From an uncultured Myxococcaceae bacterium (GTDB taxonomy: Bacteria; Myxococcota_A; Polyangia; Polyangiales; Ga0077539), in the NCBI GenBank assembly GCA_945952225.1, contig CAMFHP010000075.1, positions 1-40,000 of the forward strand: a stretch of DNA of 40,000 nucleotides, given 5' to 3'. Position numbers and translations under genes: made by a program. Positions 7,675 through 16,204 of this stretch are shown here, piece by piece; positions within the stretch are counted from its first letter, which is position 1; each line of letters opens with the position of its first letter. Under the pieces are notes generated by a model. That model saw only the letters and a list, made by a program, of their open reading frames with translations, made no database searches and was not told where the DNA came from.

Positions 7675-8817
7675 ATGCAGAGTTCTCTGGGCGACCTCCT
7701 GACGTCTCGACGGGTCGTGATCACGGTCGGTTGTGGTGGCGTCGGCAAGACCACGGTGGCTGCGTCCCTCGCCCTCGCGGCGGCGCGCGCCGGACGCCGC
7801 GTGCTGTGCCTCACCATCGACCCCGCGAAGCGCCTCGCGACCTCGCTGGGCCTGCGCGAGATGCGCTCCGAGGAGCAGCTCGTCGACCGCGCGCTCTGGG
7901 CCACGGAGACGACCCCCGCGACGGGCGCGCTCACGGCGATGATGCTCGACGTGCGGCACACCTTCGATGAGCTCGTGGGGCGCTACGCGCAGAGCCCCGC
8001 CGCGCGCGATCGCATTCTGCAGAACCGCATCTACCGCGAGGTCGCGGGCTCGCTGGCAGGCACGCCCGAGTACATGGCGATGGAGAAGCTCTACGCGCTC
8101 AAAGACGACGGGCGCTACGACCTCATCATCCTCGACACGCCGCCGACCTCGAACGCCCTCGATTTTCTCGACGCGCCCGACAAGATGATCGGCGCCATGG
8201 ATTCGCCCGCGATCCGGGCCTTCGTGTCGGCCTTCGAGCGCACGGGCAAGCTGTCGTTCAGCCTGGTCTCCAAGGCCATGGAGAAGGTGCTCTCGGGCCT
8301 CGGCACCTTCACGGGCATCGAGTTCCTCACGCAGGTGGCGGAGTTTCTCAGCGACATTCAGGGCCTCTTCGGCGGCTTCAAAGATCGCGCGACGCGGGTG
8401 CGCGAGACGATGATGGGCCGCGACGTGGCCTTCGTGCTCGTGACCTCGCCCGACCCCATGGCCGTGGGCGAGGCGATGTTCTTTCTGGAGCGCCTCCAGA
8501 CGAGCGGCATGAACGCCGAGGGGCTCGTGGTGAACCGCGTCCGGATGGCCGACGACGTGGCGCCGCCCTCCGTCGACCGCGTGGCCTCGCTCCTCGCCGA
8601 CGCGAAGGTCGAGCCCTCGACGGACCTCGCCGCCGCGTTCACCCGCGCGTGGCGCGACGCGAGCGTGTGGGCCCGCCGCGACGCCGCGGAGGTGAGCCGC
8701 GCGCGCCGCGAGATGGCCTCGATTCCCCGGCACATCGTGGTGCCCGCCTACGAGAACGACGTGCTCGATGTGAGCGCCCTGGAGCGCGTCGCGAACGTGC
8801 TCGTGCCCGCCCGCTGA
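7675..8817 (+). CDS. ArsA/GET3-family ATPase
   Basis: A 380-aa P-loop ATPase of the ArsA/GET3 branch of SIMIBI NTPases. The deviant Walker A GCGGVGKTT holds the lysine (K25), and the switch segment DTPPTSNALDFLDAP starts at D154. It has one ATPase half, unlike plasmid ArsA with two tandem halves, so it would act as a dimer. No arsenite pump (arsB/acr3), arsR or arsC is nearby, so a role in arsenic resistance is not supported. A role in membrane-protein handling or another chaperone function is possible. The ATG at 7675 is the clear start. The gene converges on the pirin gene with a 19-base gap. Confidence 0.92.
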   Translation: MQSSLGDLLTSRRVVITVGCGGVGKTTVAASLALAAARAGRRVLCLTIDPAKRLATSLGLREMRSEEQLVDRALWATETTPATGALTAMMLDVRHTFDELVGRYAQSPAARDRILQNRIYREVAGSLAGTPEYMAMEKLYALKDDGRYDLIILDTPPTSNALDFLDAPDKMIGAMDSPAIRAFVSAFERTGKLSFSLVSKAMEKVLSGLGTFTGIEFLTQVAEFLSDIQGLFGGFKDRATRVRETMMGRDVAFVLVTSPDPMAVGEAMFFLERLQTSGMNAEGLVVNRVRMADDVAPPSVDRVASLLADAKVEPSTDLAAAFTRAWRDASVWARRDAAEVSRARREMASIPRHIVVPAYENDVLDVSALERVANVLVPAR

Positions 8818-8836
8818 CGCACCCTCCGACGCGCCT

Positions 8837-9793
8837 TCACGGCTGCACGAGGCGCCCGCTGCGGTAGTCGTCCCAGGCCTGACGGATCTCGTCGTCGGTG
8901 TTCATCACGAAGGGTCCGCCGCGGGCCACGGGCTCGCCGAGGGGACGCGCCGACACGAGCAGAAAGCGCCCGCGCTCGCCGTCGGTCTTCGCCACCACGC
9001 GCCCGCCGCGCGAGAGCACGCCGAGCTGCCCCGCGCGCATCGGCGCCTCGTCGGCGCCCACCTTCACGCGCCCTTCGATCACGTACACGAACGCCGTGTG
9101 ATCGGGCGCCACGGCGACGCTCGTGCGACCGCGCGCGTCGAGGGAGAGGTCCATCATCTGCGGGGCCGTGGCGATGCCCTGCACGGGGCCCGTGCGTCCG
9201 TCGAGCGTGCCCGCCACGAGGCGCACGCGGGCGTCTTCGCGGTGGGTCTCGACGATGCGCTCGGGGGCGATGTCCTGGTAGCGCGGCGCCACCCACTTGT
9301 TCGCGCGCGGGAGGTTCACCCAGAACTGAAAGAGCCACATGCCGCCCGCGGTGTTCTCGGGCATCTCCGAGTGCACGAGGCCGCGGCCCGCGGTCATCCA
9401 CTGGGCCGAGCCCGCGGAGAGCACGCCGTGGTTGCCCATGCTGTCGCGGTGGTGCGCGGCGCCCTGAAGCACGTAGGTGACCGTTTCGAATCCGCGGTGC
9501 GGGTGCGTGGGAAAGCCCGCCATGAAGTCGTCGGGCCGCTCGGAGTGCACCTCGTCGAGCAGCAGAAACGGATCGAGCATGGGCAGCGCCGCCGAGCCCA
9601 GCGAGCGACGGAGGTGCACCCCCGCGCCCTCGATGGTGGGCCGCGCGTCGACGAGGTGCGTGACCGTGCGCGTGCGTACGGGGGCGGCGCTCGCGGTCGA
9701 CGCGGCGGGCCGGTCGGCGAGGCATCCGAGCTGCGAGAGGGGCGCGGTGAGGGCCGCGGCCGTGGTGGTGAGAAAGCTCCGTCGCGTGGTCAT
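8837..9793 (-). CDS. Pirin-family protein with Tat signal
   Basis: A 318-aa bicupin of the pirin family; some members have quercetin 2,3-dioxygenase activity and others are metal-dependent regulators. Metal ligands fit the family: H97 and H99 (in HPHRGFE), H141 and E143 (in GLVHSE). The N-terminus has a twin-arginine signal (TTRRSFL) and a hydrophobic run ending LSQLGC, so the protein is probably exported folded, and perhaps lipid-anchored at Cys24. Most pirins are cytoplasmic or nuclear, so export is unusual. The ATG at 9793 is chosen because it gives the Tat motif at residue 4. It lies 94 bases downstream of the TonB-like gene on the same strand. Confidence 0.9.
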   Translation of the reverse strand: MTTRRSFLTTTAAALTAPLSQLGCLADRPAASTASAAPVRTRTVTHLVDARPTIEGAGVHLRRSLGSAALPMLDPFLLLDEVHSERPDDFMAGFPTHPHRGFETVTYVLQGAAHHRDSMGNHGVLSAGSAQWMTAGRGLVHSEMPENTAGGMWLFQFWVNLPRANKWVAPRYQDIAPERIVETHREDARVRLVAGTLDGRTGPVQGIATAPQMMDLSLDARGRTSVAVAPDHTAFVYVIEGRVKVGADEAPMRAGQLGVLSRGGRVVAKTDGERGRFLLVSARPLGEPVARGGPFVMNTDDEIRQAWDDYRSGRLVQP

Positions 9794-9887
9794 GGGGTCA
9801 CCGTGTGGAGCGCGATCATGGACGACCGCCCCCGTCGGGCGCCACGGGCGCGCGGTGCAAGACACCGTTGCGCCCACGTGCGGAGTG

Positions 9888-11153
9888 TCAGCGCACGACG
9901 GGGTTCAAAAACGCGATGGGCGCGCGAATGAGCAGGCTCGTGCGCCCGAAGCTCGCGGGAAGGGGTGGCATCGTCGCGCCCGTGAGCGCGCGGCGCACGT
10001 TGGCGTCGTACCGGGAGACGCCGCTGGCGCGCACCACGGTGACGTCGCGCACGCGCCCCGACGACTCGATGGTGAAGGTCACGATCACCGTGCCCTGCCG
10101 CAGTTGCAGCGCCTCGTCGTAGGGGAACGCGTCGGCCGTGAGCGACGCGATGCGCCGCCGCACGAGCCCGAAGTAGCGCACGTAGCGTCCGTCGCCCGTG
10201 TCGAGCGACAGCGCACCGTCACCGTCGCCCGAAGGACGCGCCACACCGCCGCGACCGAGGCCGCCGCCGCTGCCCGGAGCTCCACCGCCGCCGACGCCGC
10301 CGACGCCGTCTGCGCGCACGGGGCCCTGCTGCGACGAGGCGTTGACGTGGGCGCGCATGAGCGTGGCCGCGAGCATCGCCGCGTCGTCGTCGTCGGAGGG
10401 ACGCTCGCTGGCCTGATCCGCCGTGGTCGACGCGTGGCCCTGCGCGATCGCCGCGCGCTGCGTCTGCATGGGCCCTGCGGTGTTCGGTGACGCGCCCGTC
10501 GCGCGACGCACGCCCGCGGCGGTCTGCGCGAGGGCGCCCGCGTGGTGCGCGGAGATCGCGGCGGGCGTCGGATCGGTGGGGGTGATCACCGCCTCGCGGG
10601 CGTCACCTGCGGCGGTGCGCGTGTGCGTGGGCGCGCGCGGTCCCTCGGCGGGCATCGCGGGCGAAGGCGTGAGGCGCACGAGCAGGATGCCATCCCCCGT
10701 CGCGACCCACGGATCATCCGCGGGGTTGGGCGTGCGGCGATCGTCTTGCGGCGAGGCGCGCGTGCGGGCGGTGCGAATGCGCTGCTCCTGCGTGCGATCG
10801 AAGCTGTCCATCTGACGCGCGTCGAGGTTCACGCCCTCGGCCCGCGCGGCCATCATGCGGGCGCGCTCGGCGCTGCGTGCGTCGCCGCCCTCGCCGCGGT
10901 TGTCGCTGTCGACGTTCTGTCCGTCGCGCGCGCCGCCGAGGCGTTCGTGGCGCGCGTCGGGCGTGCGCTGCGGGCCGCGTCCGTCGCCCGCGCCGTCGGG
11001 GGTGGGCATCGCAGGCGCGTCGAACTCCACCGACACGGGCGCGCGCACGTCGACGGAGGCACCGCGCGGAGGCGCCGCGCGCACGGCCACGGCCACCAGC
11101 GCGCCGTGCACGACGATCGAGAGCGCGCACCAGCGTTGCCAACGGGTCTGCAT
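9888..11153 (-). CDS. TonB/AgmX-type periplasmic protein
   Basis: A 421-aa protein with one N-terminal membrane segment (about residues 9-25, cytoplasmic side basic). A long Ala/Arg/Gly/Asp-rich low-complexity stretch and a Gly-rich hinge follow. The C-terminal domain of about 100 residues (322-421) has the TonB C-terminal pattern: GTVIVTFTIESSGRVRDV, then VRRAL and a final strand. Such proteins span the periplasm and transmit proton-motive energy or link to the outer membrane. No ExbB/ExbD genes are next to it. The ATG at 11153 is chosen because it places the TM at the N-terminus and has AGGAG upstream. Similar AgmX/PglI-like proteins are common in myxobacteria. Confidence 0.85.
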   Translation of the reverse strand: MQTRWQRWCALSIVVHGALVAVAVRAAPPRGASVDVRAPVSVEFDAPAMPTPDGAGDGRGPQRTPDARHERLGGARDGQNVDSDNRGEGGDARSAERARMMAARAEGVNLDARQMDSFDRTQEQRIRTARTRASPQDDRRTPNPADDPWVATGDGILLVRLTPSPAMPAEGPRAPTHTRTAAGDAREAVITPTDPTPAAISAHHAGALAQTAAGVRRATGASPNTAGPMQTQRAAIAQGHASTTADQASERPSDDDDAAMLAATLMRAHVNASSQQGPVRADGVGGVGGGGAPGSGGGLGRGGVARPSGDGDGALSLDTGDGRYVRYFGLVRRRIASLTADAFPYDEALQLRQGTVIVTFTIESSGRVRDVTVVRASGVSRYDANVRRALTGATMPPLPASFGRTSLLIRAPIAFLNPVVR

Positions 11154-11304
11154 CGTGGGTCTCTGCTCCTGCGCGGCGGAGGCACCATCCTCGCGCCCTG
11201 CGATCACCTATGGACGCGCAGCACGTTCGAGTGTGCTCCGCAACGAAGCGGCGGGCACGCTCCGCTTTCTTGGCGCGCCCTGCGGCCTGCACGACGCTCG
11301 GCCC

Positions 11305-11550
11305 ATGCGCCTCGCCGCCCTGAGTGTTGTGACCGTGCTCACGGTCAGCGCCCCGTGCCTCGCCCACGATGCCCCGTCGACGCCGCGCGTTCCCGCCGCC
11401 GTGCTCCACGCGGGAATCGCCACGCCCGGCGCGTCTCCCTCGCCCCTTGCGTGGGGCGCCCTCGCCGTGTTCGGTTCGCTCGTGGCGACGCTCCGCGCGC
11501 GCCGCGACGACCGATGCGAACCGACCGACGAACGCTCCTCGCGCTGCTGA
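11305..11550 (+). CDS. Small exported membrane peptide, 81 aa
   Basis: The short product has an N-terminal signal (residues 1-20, ending PCLAHDAP), a Pro/Ala/Ser-rich spacer, a hydrophobic segment (about 48-64: LAWGALAVFGSLVATL) and then a basic and polar tail (RARRDDR...). The layout resembles short C-terminal sorting tags such as PEP-CTERM or MYXO-CTERM (hydrophobic helix then arginines), but the signature motif is absent. Its last 37 bases overlap the start of the next gene in another frame. It could also be a false small ORF. Codon use fits the local bias. Confidence 0.5.
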   Translation: MRLAALSVVTVLTVSAPCLAHDAPSTPRVPAAVLHAGIATPGASPSPLAWGALAVFGSLVATLRARRDDRCEPTDERSSRC

Positions 11551-12311
11551 TCTTCGCAGCGTCACCCGCGGCACGCGCCGACGACACCGTCACGTACCCG
11601 TACCCCTGCGTGGAGCACCTCCACCGCGTCGCGCCGCGCGTCGACGCGCACGTCGTGACCATCGACCTCGCGTGCTCGGGGGTCGAAGTGTTCTCCACGC
11701 GTCCCCGGATGCGGGCCATGACCGTGAGCCGCTTCGCGCGCGAGAGCGACGCGCAGATCGCCATCAACGCCAACTTCTTCGAGTCGAGCGCGTGCGGTCT
11801 CGTCGTGGGCGAGCGCACCACCTGGCGCGACACCTACTTCGACCGCTGCCGCTCGTCGTACGCCTTCGGGCCCACGGTGTACGGCACGCGCGCGCAGCTC
11901 TTCGACAGCCTCGACCGCACGCGCATCAACCCCTTTCCTTGGGCGTGGAACGCGGTCACCGGCTGGCCCACGCTGCTCCGCGAAGGGGCCGTGGTCTTCG
12001 AGCCCGAGGAGCCCCTCGGCATGTACCGCTACCACCCCCGCACGGCCCTCGGCACCACGCACGGCGGCACACACCTCGTGATCGCCGTGATCGACGGACG
12101 GCGCGCGGGCCTCCCCGGCATGAGCTCGCTGGAGATGGTTCCGCTGCTCGAAGAGTTCGCGGTCTCCGACGCGGTGAACCTCGACGGCGGTGGCTCGTCG
12201 GCGCTCTACATCGCCCGCGAAGGCGGCATCGTGAACCGGCCCTCCGACGGCGTGGAGCGCCCTGTTTCGAACCACCTGGGCATCCGCATCTTTCCCGCGG
12301 CGGGCCCGTAG
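11514..12311 (+). CDS. Phosphodiester glycosidase-like (NAGPA/DUF2233) exported protein
   Basis: A 265-aa protein with a signal peptide (residues 1-22, ending ARADD). It then matches the NAGPA (phosphodiester alpha-GlcNAcase, exopolysaccharide biosynthesis) fold: the hallmarks are INANFF in the first half and the signature NLDGGGSSALYI near residue 222, followed by a conserved VSNHLGI end. Bacterial members act on cell-envelope or exopolysaccharide glycosidic phosphodiesters; the substrate here is unknown. The ATG at 11514 overlaps the end of the 81-aa ORF by 37 bases. The stop is 11 bases from the end of the convergent zinc-ribbon gene. Confidence 0.9.
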   Translation: MRTDRRTLLALLIFAASPAARADDTVTYPYPCVEHLHRVAPRVDAHVVTIDLACSGVEVFSTRPRMRAMTVSRFARESDAQIAINANFFESSACGLVVGERTTWRDTYFDRCRSSYAFGPTVYGTRAQLFDSLDRTRINPFPWAWNAVTGWPTLLREGAVVFEPEEPLGMYRYHPRTALGTTHGGTHLVIAVIDGRRAGLPGMSSLEMVPLLEEFAVSDAVNLDGGGSSALYIAREGGIVNRPSDGVERPVSNHLGIRIFPAAGP

Positions 12312-12322
12312 CGCAGCGCCCG

Positions 12323-13138
12323 TCAGTTGCTCTTCTTCAGCTTGCGCTTGAGCGCGGCGAGCTCGTCGTCTTCCGCGGGCGGCGTGGTTCCTTCCGACGG
12401 CGGCGTGGGCTCCGCGGGCTTCGGCGGATCACGGCGGCCCACCTTGCGCTTGAGCGCGGCGAGCTCGTCGTCGACCGCATCGCCCGTGGGCGCGGGCTCG
12501 ACGGGCGCGGTCTCTGCGGGGGCGTCCTTCGCGGTCGATGCGTCGGTCTCCGCGGGCGCGTCGGGCTTCACCTCGGCGGACTCCTGCGCGGCCTTCTTCT
12601 GCGCGGCCTTCTCACGGAGCGCCGCGAGCTCGTCGTCGATCTTCTGCTCCGCGGGATCGCGCGGCGGCGCCGCAGGAAGCTCGCCCCCGAGTCGCTCGAT
12701 TTCGAGGCGCAGCGCGTGGGCCTCGTTCTCGAAGCGCACGGCCATGCGCCGGGCCTCGTCGGCGAGGGAGAGCTCGCCACCGCGGGCCGCGAGCGCGCTG
12801 CGGTTGCGCCATCGGGCCTCCTCGCGCTGGGCCACCGTGTAGCGCGCGCGGAGCCCCGCGAGCTTGAGGTTGCGCTCGCGCTCCTCGGGCTTCTCGTTCC
12901 ACGCGGGCAGGCCCGCCTCGGGGAGGTCGAAGCACGCGCCGCACTTCTCGCAACGGAGCACGGAGCGCTCCGCCGCACGCCGCTGCCACGGGAGCGTCGG
13001 GCCTTCGACCGCGCGCATCACCGCGTGCTCCACGAGCCGCGCGCGACGGCCGCACTTCGGGCACGCGTCGACCACACGGCGACCGTGTTCGACGGGTTCG
13101 AGGGAGGTTCCTTCGGGCAGCGCGACGACGTCCCACAT
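12323..13138 (-). CDS. Zinc-ribbon protein with three DDELAAL motifs
   Basis: A 271-aa soluble protein. The N-terminal half has a zinc ribbon: C26xxC29 (CPKC) and C63xxC66xxC69 (CEKCGAC). A predicted helical or coiled-coil stretch rich in Arg, Glu and Ala follows (about 85-155). The C-terminal 110 residues are disordered and rich in Ala, Glu, Pro and Thr, and carry the motif DDELAALxxK three times (168-177, 223-232, 257-266), the last at the very C-terminus. The conserved motif in a disordered tail suggests repeated docking sites for a partner. The family is not recognised. A TATCGT -10 with upstream TGA sits 9 nt before ATG 13138. It follows the 701-aa membrane protein gene in the same direction (31-base gap). 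Confidence 0.8.
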   Translation of the reverse strand: MWDVVALPEGTSLEPVEHGRRVVDACPKCGRRARLVEHAVMRAVEGPTLPWQRRAAERSVLRCEKCGACFDLPEAGLPAWNEKPEERERNLKLAGLRARYTVAQREEARWRNRSALAARGGELSLADEARRMAVRFENEAHALRLEIERLGGELPAAPPRDPAEQKIDDELAALREKAAQKKAAQESAEVKPDAPAETDASTAKDAPAETAPVEPAPTGDAVDDELAALKRKVGRRDPPKPAEPTPPSEGTTPPAEDDELAALKRKLKKSN

Positions 13139-13147
13139 AGGGCCGCG

Positions 13148-13156
13148 ACGATATCA
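13148..13156 (-). promoter_or_regulatory. Extended -10 of the zinc-ribbon gene
   Basis: Minus-strand TGA-TATCGT (TGN-type extended -10), 9 nt before ATG 13138. No -35 is evident at normal spacing, as expected for extended -10 promoters. Confidence 0.4.
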
Positions 13157-13169
13157 CCGACGAGGAGCG

Positions 13170-15275
13170 TTACCGCGCCCCGTCGTTCGCCATCGCATCG
13201 AGCACCGCGATCGACACGGCCGTCTCCTCGCGCAGCAGGGCGTGCGAGAGCCGCGAGAGCACCGCCGCCGTCGCCGGATCGTCGCCGAGTCCCGCCGCCC
13301 GCGAGGCCCGGCGCCACTGGGCGAGCTGCGCGACGCGCGTGGTGGCGCGGCACATCGCACAGGGCGTCGGCGCGACGGTGCGAAGCCAGCGCGCGGGTCC
13401 GTCGAAGCGCTCCGTCGAAGGCGCGGCCGTCACGATCCACGGCGGGAGCGCGGTGTGCTCGGTCTCGAAGAGCGCCGCGGAGAGCGCCGCATCGTCGCCG
13501 TGCGCGCGCAGCGTCGCGCCTCCACGGAGCCGTGCGATCGCCGCACGCAACCCATCGAGGCCCGCGCGCGACGAAGCGACCCAGGGCGCATCGTCGGTGG
13601 AGAGCGCGTCGGCGACCTCGGCGAGGTGTCGGTCGGCCGTGTCGTCGTCGCCCACGAGGGCCGCGAAGGCCGCACGGTTGCAGCGCGCATCGACGTCGGC
13701 CCCGCGCTCGGCGGCCGTGGTGAACGAAGGGTGCCTCGCCGCGCGCGCCGCATCGTACGCGGGCAGCATCGCGCCGAGCAGCGCAGCGGGCGCGTCGACG
13801 AGCTGCGACCAGTTCGCGCCGCAGGGTGCGGCGGTGGCGCGGCCGTGCGTGCGGAGCGTCTGCACGGCGCCCCGAAGCGATCCATCGCGGACGGCGCGCG
13901 CGTCGGCGAGGAGCAGCGCGCAGGCGTCGGCGGCGTGTCCGGTGCGTGCGGCTTCGGCGAGGCGTTCGAAGGCCCGCGCATCCCCCTGCGCGGCGCCGTG
14001 GCGGTCGGCGATGCACGCGAGCGTGTCGGCGCGGCGGCGGTCGTCGTCGGTGGGCGCGCGACGCTGGAGGATGTACCGCGCGCGCAGCCCCGCGATGCGC
14101 GCCGCGAGCCCTTCATCGCCCGCGAGAAGGTGGGCGCGCACGTCGAACGCCGGGTGGTCGAGGTAGCTCGCGTAGAGGTCGCTGAAGGGCGTGTTCTGCG
14201 GTGACAGCGCGGCGCTCGCGCGGGCGAACTCTCCGAGCACGTACCAGCCCTGCGAGGCGAGCCACGCGGGCGGCTGCGGCGACGTGCACTCGCGCCACGC
14301 GAGGTCGTCGCGCACATCGTCGAACCACTGGCGCTCCACGGCGAGCGAGAGGGCCTCGTCGCACGCGCCGACGCGCCGCAACGCCTCGTGGGCCTCGCGC
14401 AGGTCCGCTTCCGTGGGACGCGCCTGAAAGCGCCGCACCTCGGCGATCGCGAGCCACATGCGCCGCCGTTCGAAGGGCGACACACCCGCCACACGCGCCG
14501 CCGTCTCGCGCACCGTCGACCGCCACACGACACGCGCGCCGTCGCGGTCGAGCGCGCGCCGCCCTGCGTGCACGAGCCCCGAGGCCGCCGCGCCCACGAA
14601 GAGCAGCAGCGCCGTCACCACCAGAAACCCCAGCGCAGCACCGCGCAGCACCGGCACGACCTTCGAGGGAGGCTTCGGCGGATTCGCCGCGTACACGAAC
14701 ACCGCGTCGGGCTCCGGCGCGAGCGCGTAGCGGAGGGCGGTGTCGCGGTACGCACCCGCGGCGGCGTCGGGGTCGGGACGGGCCACGAGGCGCGCGCGCA
14801 CGGTCACCCGATCGTCGCGTCCCACGGCGCGCACGACGGTGAGCGATCGCGCGTCGAGGGCACGCCCCGCACGGAGCGCGATGCGGGCGAGGGCCGCGGA
14901 TTGGTCGTCACCGAGCGCGTTCCACGGAGGCGCCTCGCGGGCGCCCGAGAGCACGCGCACCTCGCCCTCGATGGGGAGCGCGGTGCCGTCGTCGAGGGTG
15001 AGCGCGAGGTCTCCGTCGGCGACGTGCCACACGCGGCCGTCGCGGTCGCGGGCCGAGAGCGCGAGCAGCGACGGCGTCGCACCGGGACGCGTCGCGCCGA
15101 GCCTCCCCACGAGCGAACACGGAGCCCCTTCGCCGAGGCCTTCGAGCGAGGTGCGCACCGGCGCTTCGGGGCGCGGCGCACGGACGGCGTGACGCGCGCG
15201 CCACCACGCGACGAGGGCGCCCGCGAAGGGGCTCGCGGCGAGGGAGGCGTTCCAGACGAGTACGGGGTCGGGCAT
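13170..15275 (-). CDS. Large membrane protein with two N-terminal TM segments, function unknown
   Basis: A 701-aa protein with a hydrophobic segment near residues 5-25 and a stronger one near 208-232 (FLVVTALLLFVGAAASG). The loop between them is about 180 residues, and its pattern (LVGRL..., then a buried run of the DLALTLDDGTALPIEGEV type) resembles the GIDE/MULAN beta domain that sits between two TMs. This resemblance is by eye only. The C-terminal 470 residues are helical and Ala/Arg-rich, similar in texture to TPR-like repeats, and end with a CAMC pair near residue 640. The ATG at 15275 is chosen because TM1 follows at once. The zinc-ribbon gene lies downstream on the same strand. Confidence 0.72.
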   Translation of the reverse strand: MPDPVLVWNASLAASPFAGALVAWWRARHAVRAPRPEAPVRTSLEGLGEGAPCSLVGRLGATRPGATPSLLALSARDRDGRVWHVADGDLALTLDDGTALPIEGEVRVLSGAREAPPWNALGDDQSAALARIALRAGRALDARSLTVVRAVGRDDRVTVRARLVARPDPDAAAGAYRDTALRYALAPEPDAVFVYAANPPKPPSKVVPVLRGAALGFLVVTALLLFVGAAASGLVHAGRRALDRDGARVVWRSTVRETAARVAGVSPFERRRMWLAIAEVRRFQARPTEADLREAHEALRRVGACDEALSLAVERQWFDDVRDDLAWRECTSPQPPAWLASQGWYVLGEFARASAALSPQNTPFSDLYASYLDHPAFDVRAHLLAGDEGLAARIAGLRARYILQRRAPTDDDRRRADTLACIADRHGAAQGDARAFERLAEAARTGHAADACALLLADARAVRDGSLRGAVQTLRTHGRATAAPCGANWSQLVDAPAALLGAMLPAYDAARAARHPSFTTAAERGADVDARCNRAAFAALVGDDDTADRHLAEVADALSTDDAPWVASSRAGLDGLRAAIARLRGGATLRAHGDDAALSAALFETEHTALPPWIVTAAPSTERFDGPARWLRTVAPTPCAMCRATTRVAQLAQWRRASRAAGLGDDPATAAVLSRLSHALLREETAVSIAVLDAMANDGAR

Positions 15276-15376
15276 CGGACGTCGGGGCTCCGGCGGGGGG
15301 CGCGAGCCTCGCACAACCGACGCCGTGCGAGGGCTGTCGACGGGCGCGGAATGTGTCGGCATAGTCCGCCGCCGCG

Positions 15377-16204
15377 ATGCGCACGCCCGTTCCCGTGCTC
15401 GTGCCCCGCACCGACTGGGATGCACACTTTCACACGCGCCACGCGGCCTTCGCGCCGATCGCGCCCGCCGCCGCGCGCTTCGCGCAGCACCCCGCATGGC
15501 CCCCCGTCGACACATGGAACGACACCCTCGCCGACGTCGCCATCACCGTCGAACACGGCGCGCGCGTTCGCTTCGTCGAGCAGCCCCCGAAGCGCCGCAC
15601 GAAGGCCCCGCTCGACCCGATGTCGCTCTACGAGGTGCGCATCCACGAGCGCGCCGAGGTGCCGAGCCGCCCGCGCAACTGGCACGACCTGCTGAACATG
15701 CTGTGCTGGGCGACCTTTCCGCGCGCGAAGGCGGCGCTCAACGCGCGGCAGTTCCGGGCCATCACCGCGTGGCTCCCGCCCGGCGCCACGCAGATTCCCG
15801 GCGCGCGCACCCGCGAGCAGGACGCGCTCGCCATGCTCGACGAGGGCGGCTGCCTCGTGCCCTGCCTCCCCGACGCGCACGCCACCGTGCTCCGCTGCAT
15901 CGCCACCTCCGACCACGACGCGCTGGCCTCGCTCGTCGCCGCGCGCCGCGCCCGCGTGCTGGTCTTCGGTCACGCCGCGTACGAGCACCTCGTCGCGGGC
16001 CACGCCACCGTGCGCGCGATGCCCGTCACGCTCCCCCTCGCCTCGCTCCCCGACGCCACCGACGCGCTCGTCACCGCGTGTGACACGGCCCTCGCCGCGA
16101 CGCTCGCCGACCCGCGCTCGCTCACCGCGCCCTGCGACGACCCCGCGCTGCCCATGGGCGACGCGCTCCTCGCCGCGCACCACCGCACGGAGCCCCGCTC
16201 GTGA
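15377..16204 (+). CDS. DUF3025-family protein
   Basis: A 275-aa soluble protein with the pattern of the DUF3025 family: NWHDLLNMLCWATFPRAKAALN (about 109-130) is its hallmark core. Other conserved pieces are YEVRIHE and a C-terminal VFGHAAYEHL. The function of the family is not established. No signal peptide or membrane segment is seen. The ATG at 15377 is preceded by a CATAGT -10-like element 11 nt upstream. The stop overlaps the GTG start of the next gene (GTGA at 16201-16204), so the two are probably translated together. It is divergent from the 701-aa membrane protein gene, with 101 bases between their starts. Confidence 0.85.
   Translation: MRTPVPVLVPRTDWDAHFHTRHAAFAPIAPAAARFAQHPAWPPVDTWNDTLADVAITVEHGARVRFVEQPPKRRTKAPLDPMSLYEVRIHERAEVPSRPRNWHDLLNMLCWATFPRAKAALNARQFRAITAWLPPGATQIPGARTREQDALAMLDEGGCLVPCLPDAHATVLRCIATSDHDALASLVAARRARVLVFGHAAYEHLVAGHATVRAMPVTLPLASLPDATDALVTACDTALAATLADPRSLTAPCDDPALPMGDALLAAHHRTEPRS

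Noticed and set aside
7675-8817. Arsenic resistance locus based on the ArsA-type gene
   Set aside because: No arsenite efflux, reductase or ArsR gene is nearby, and only one ATPase half is present.
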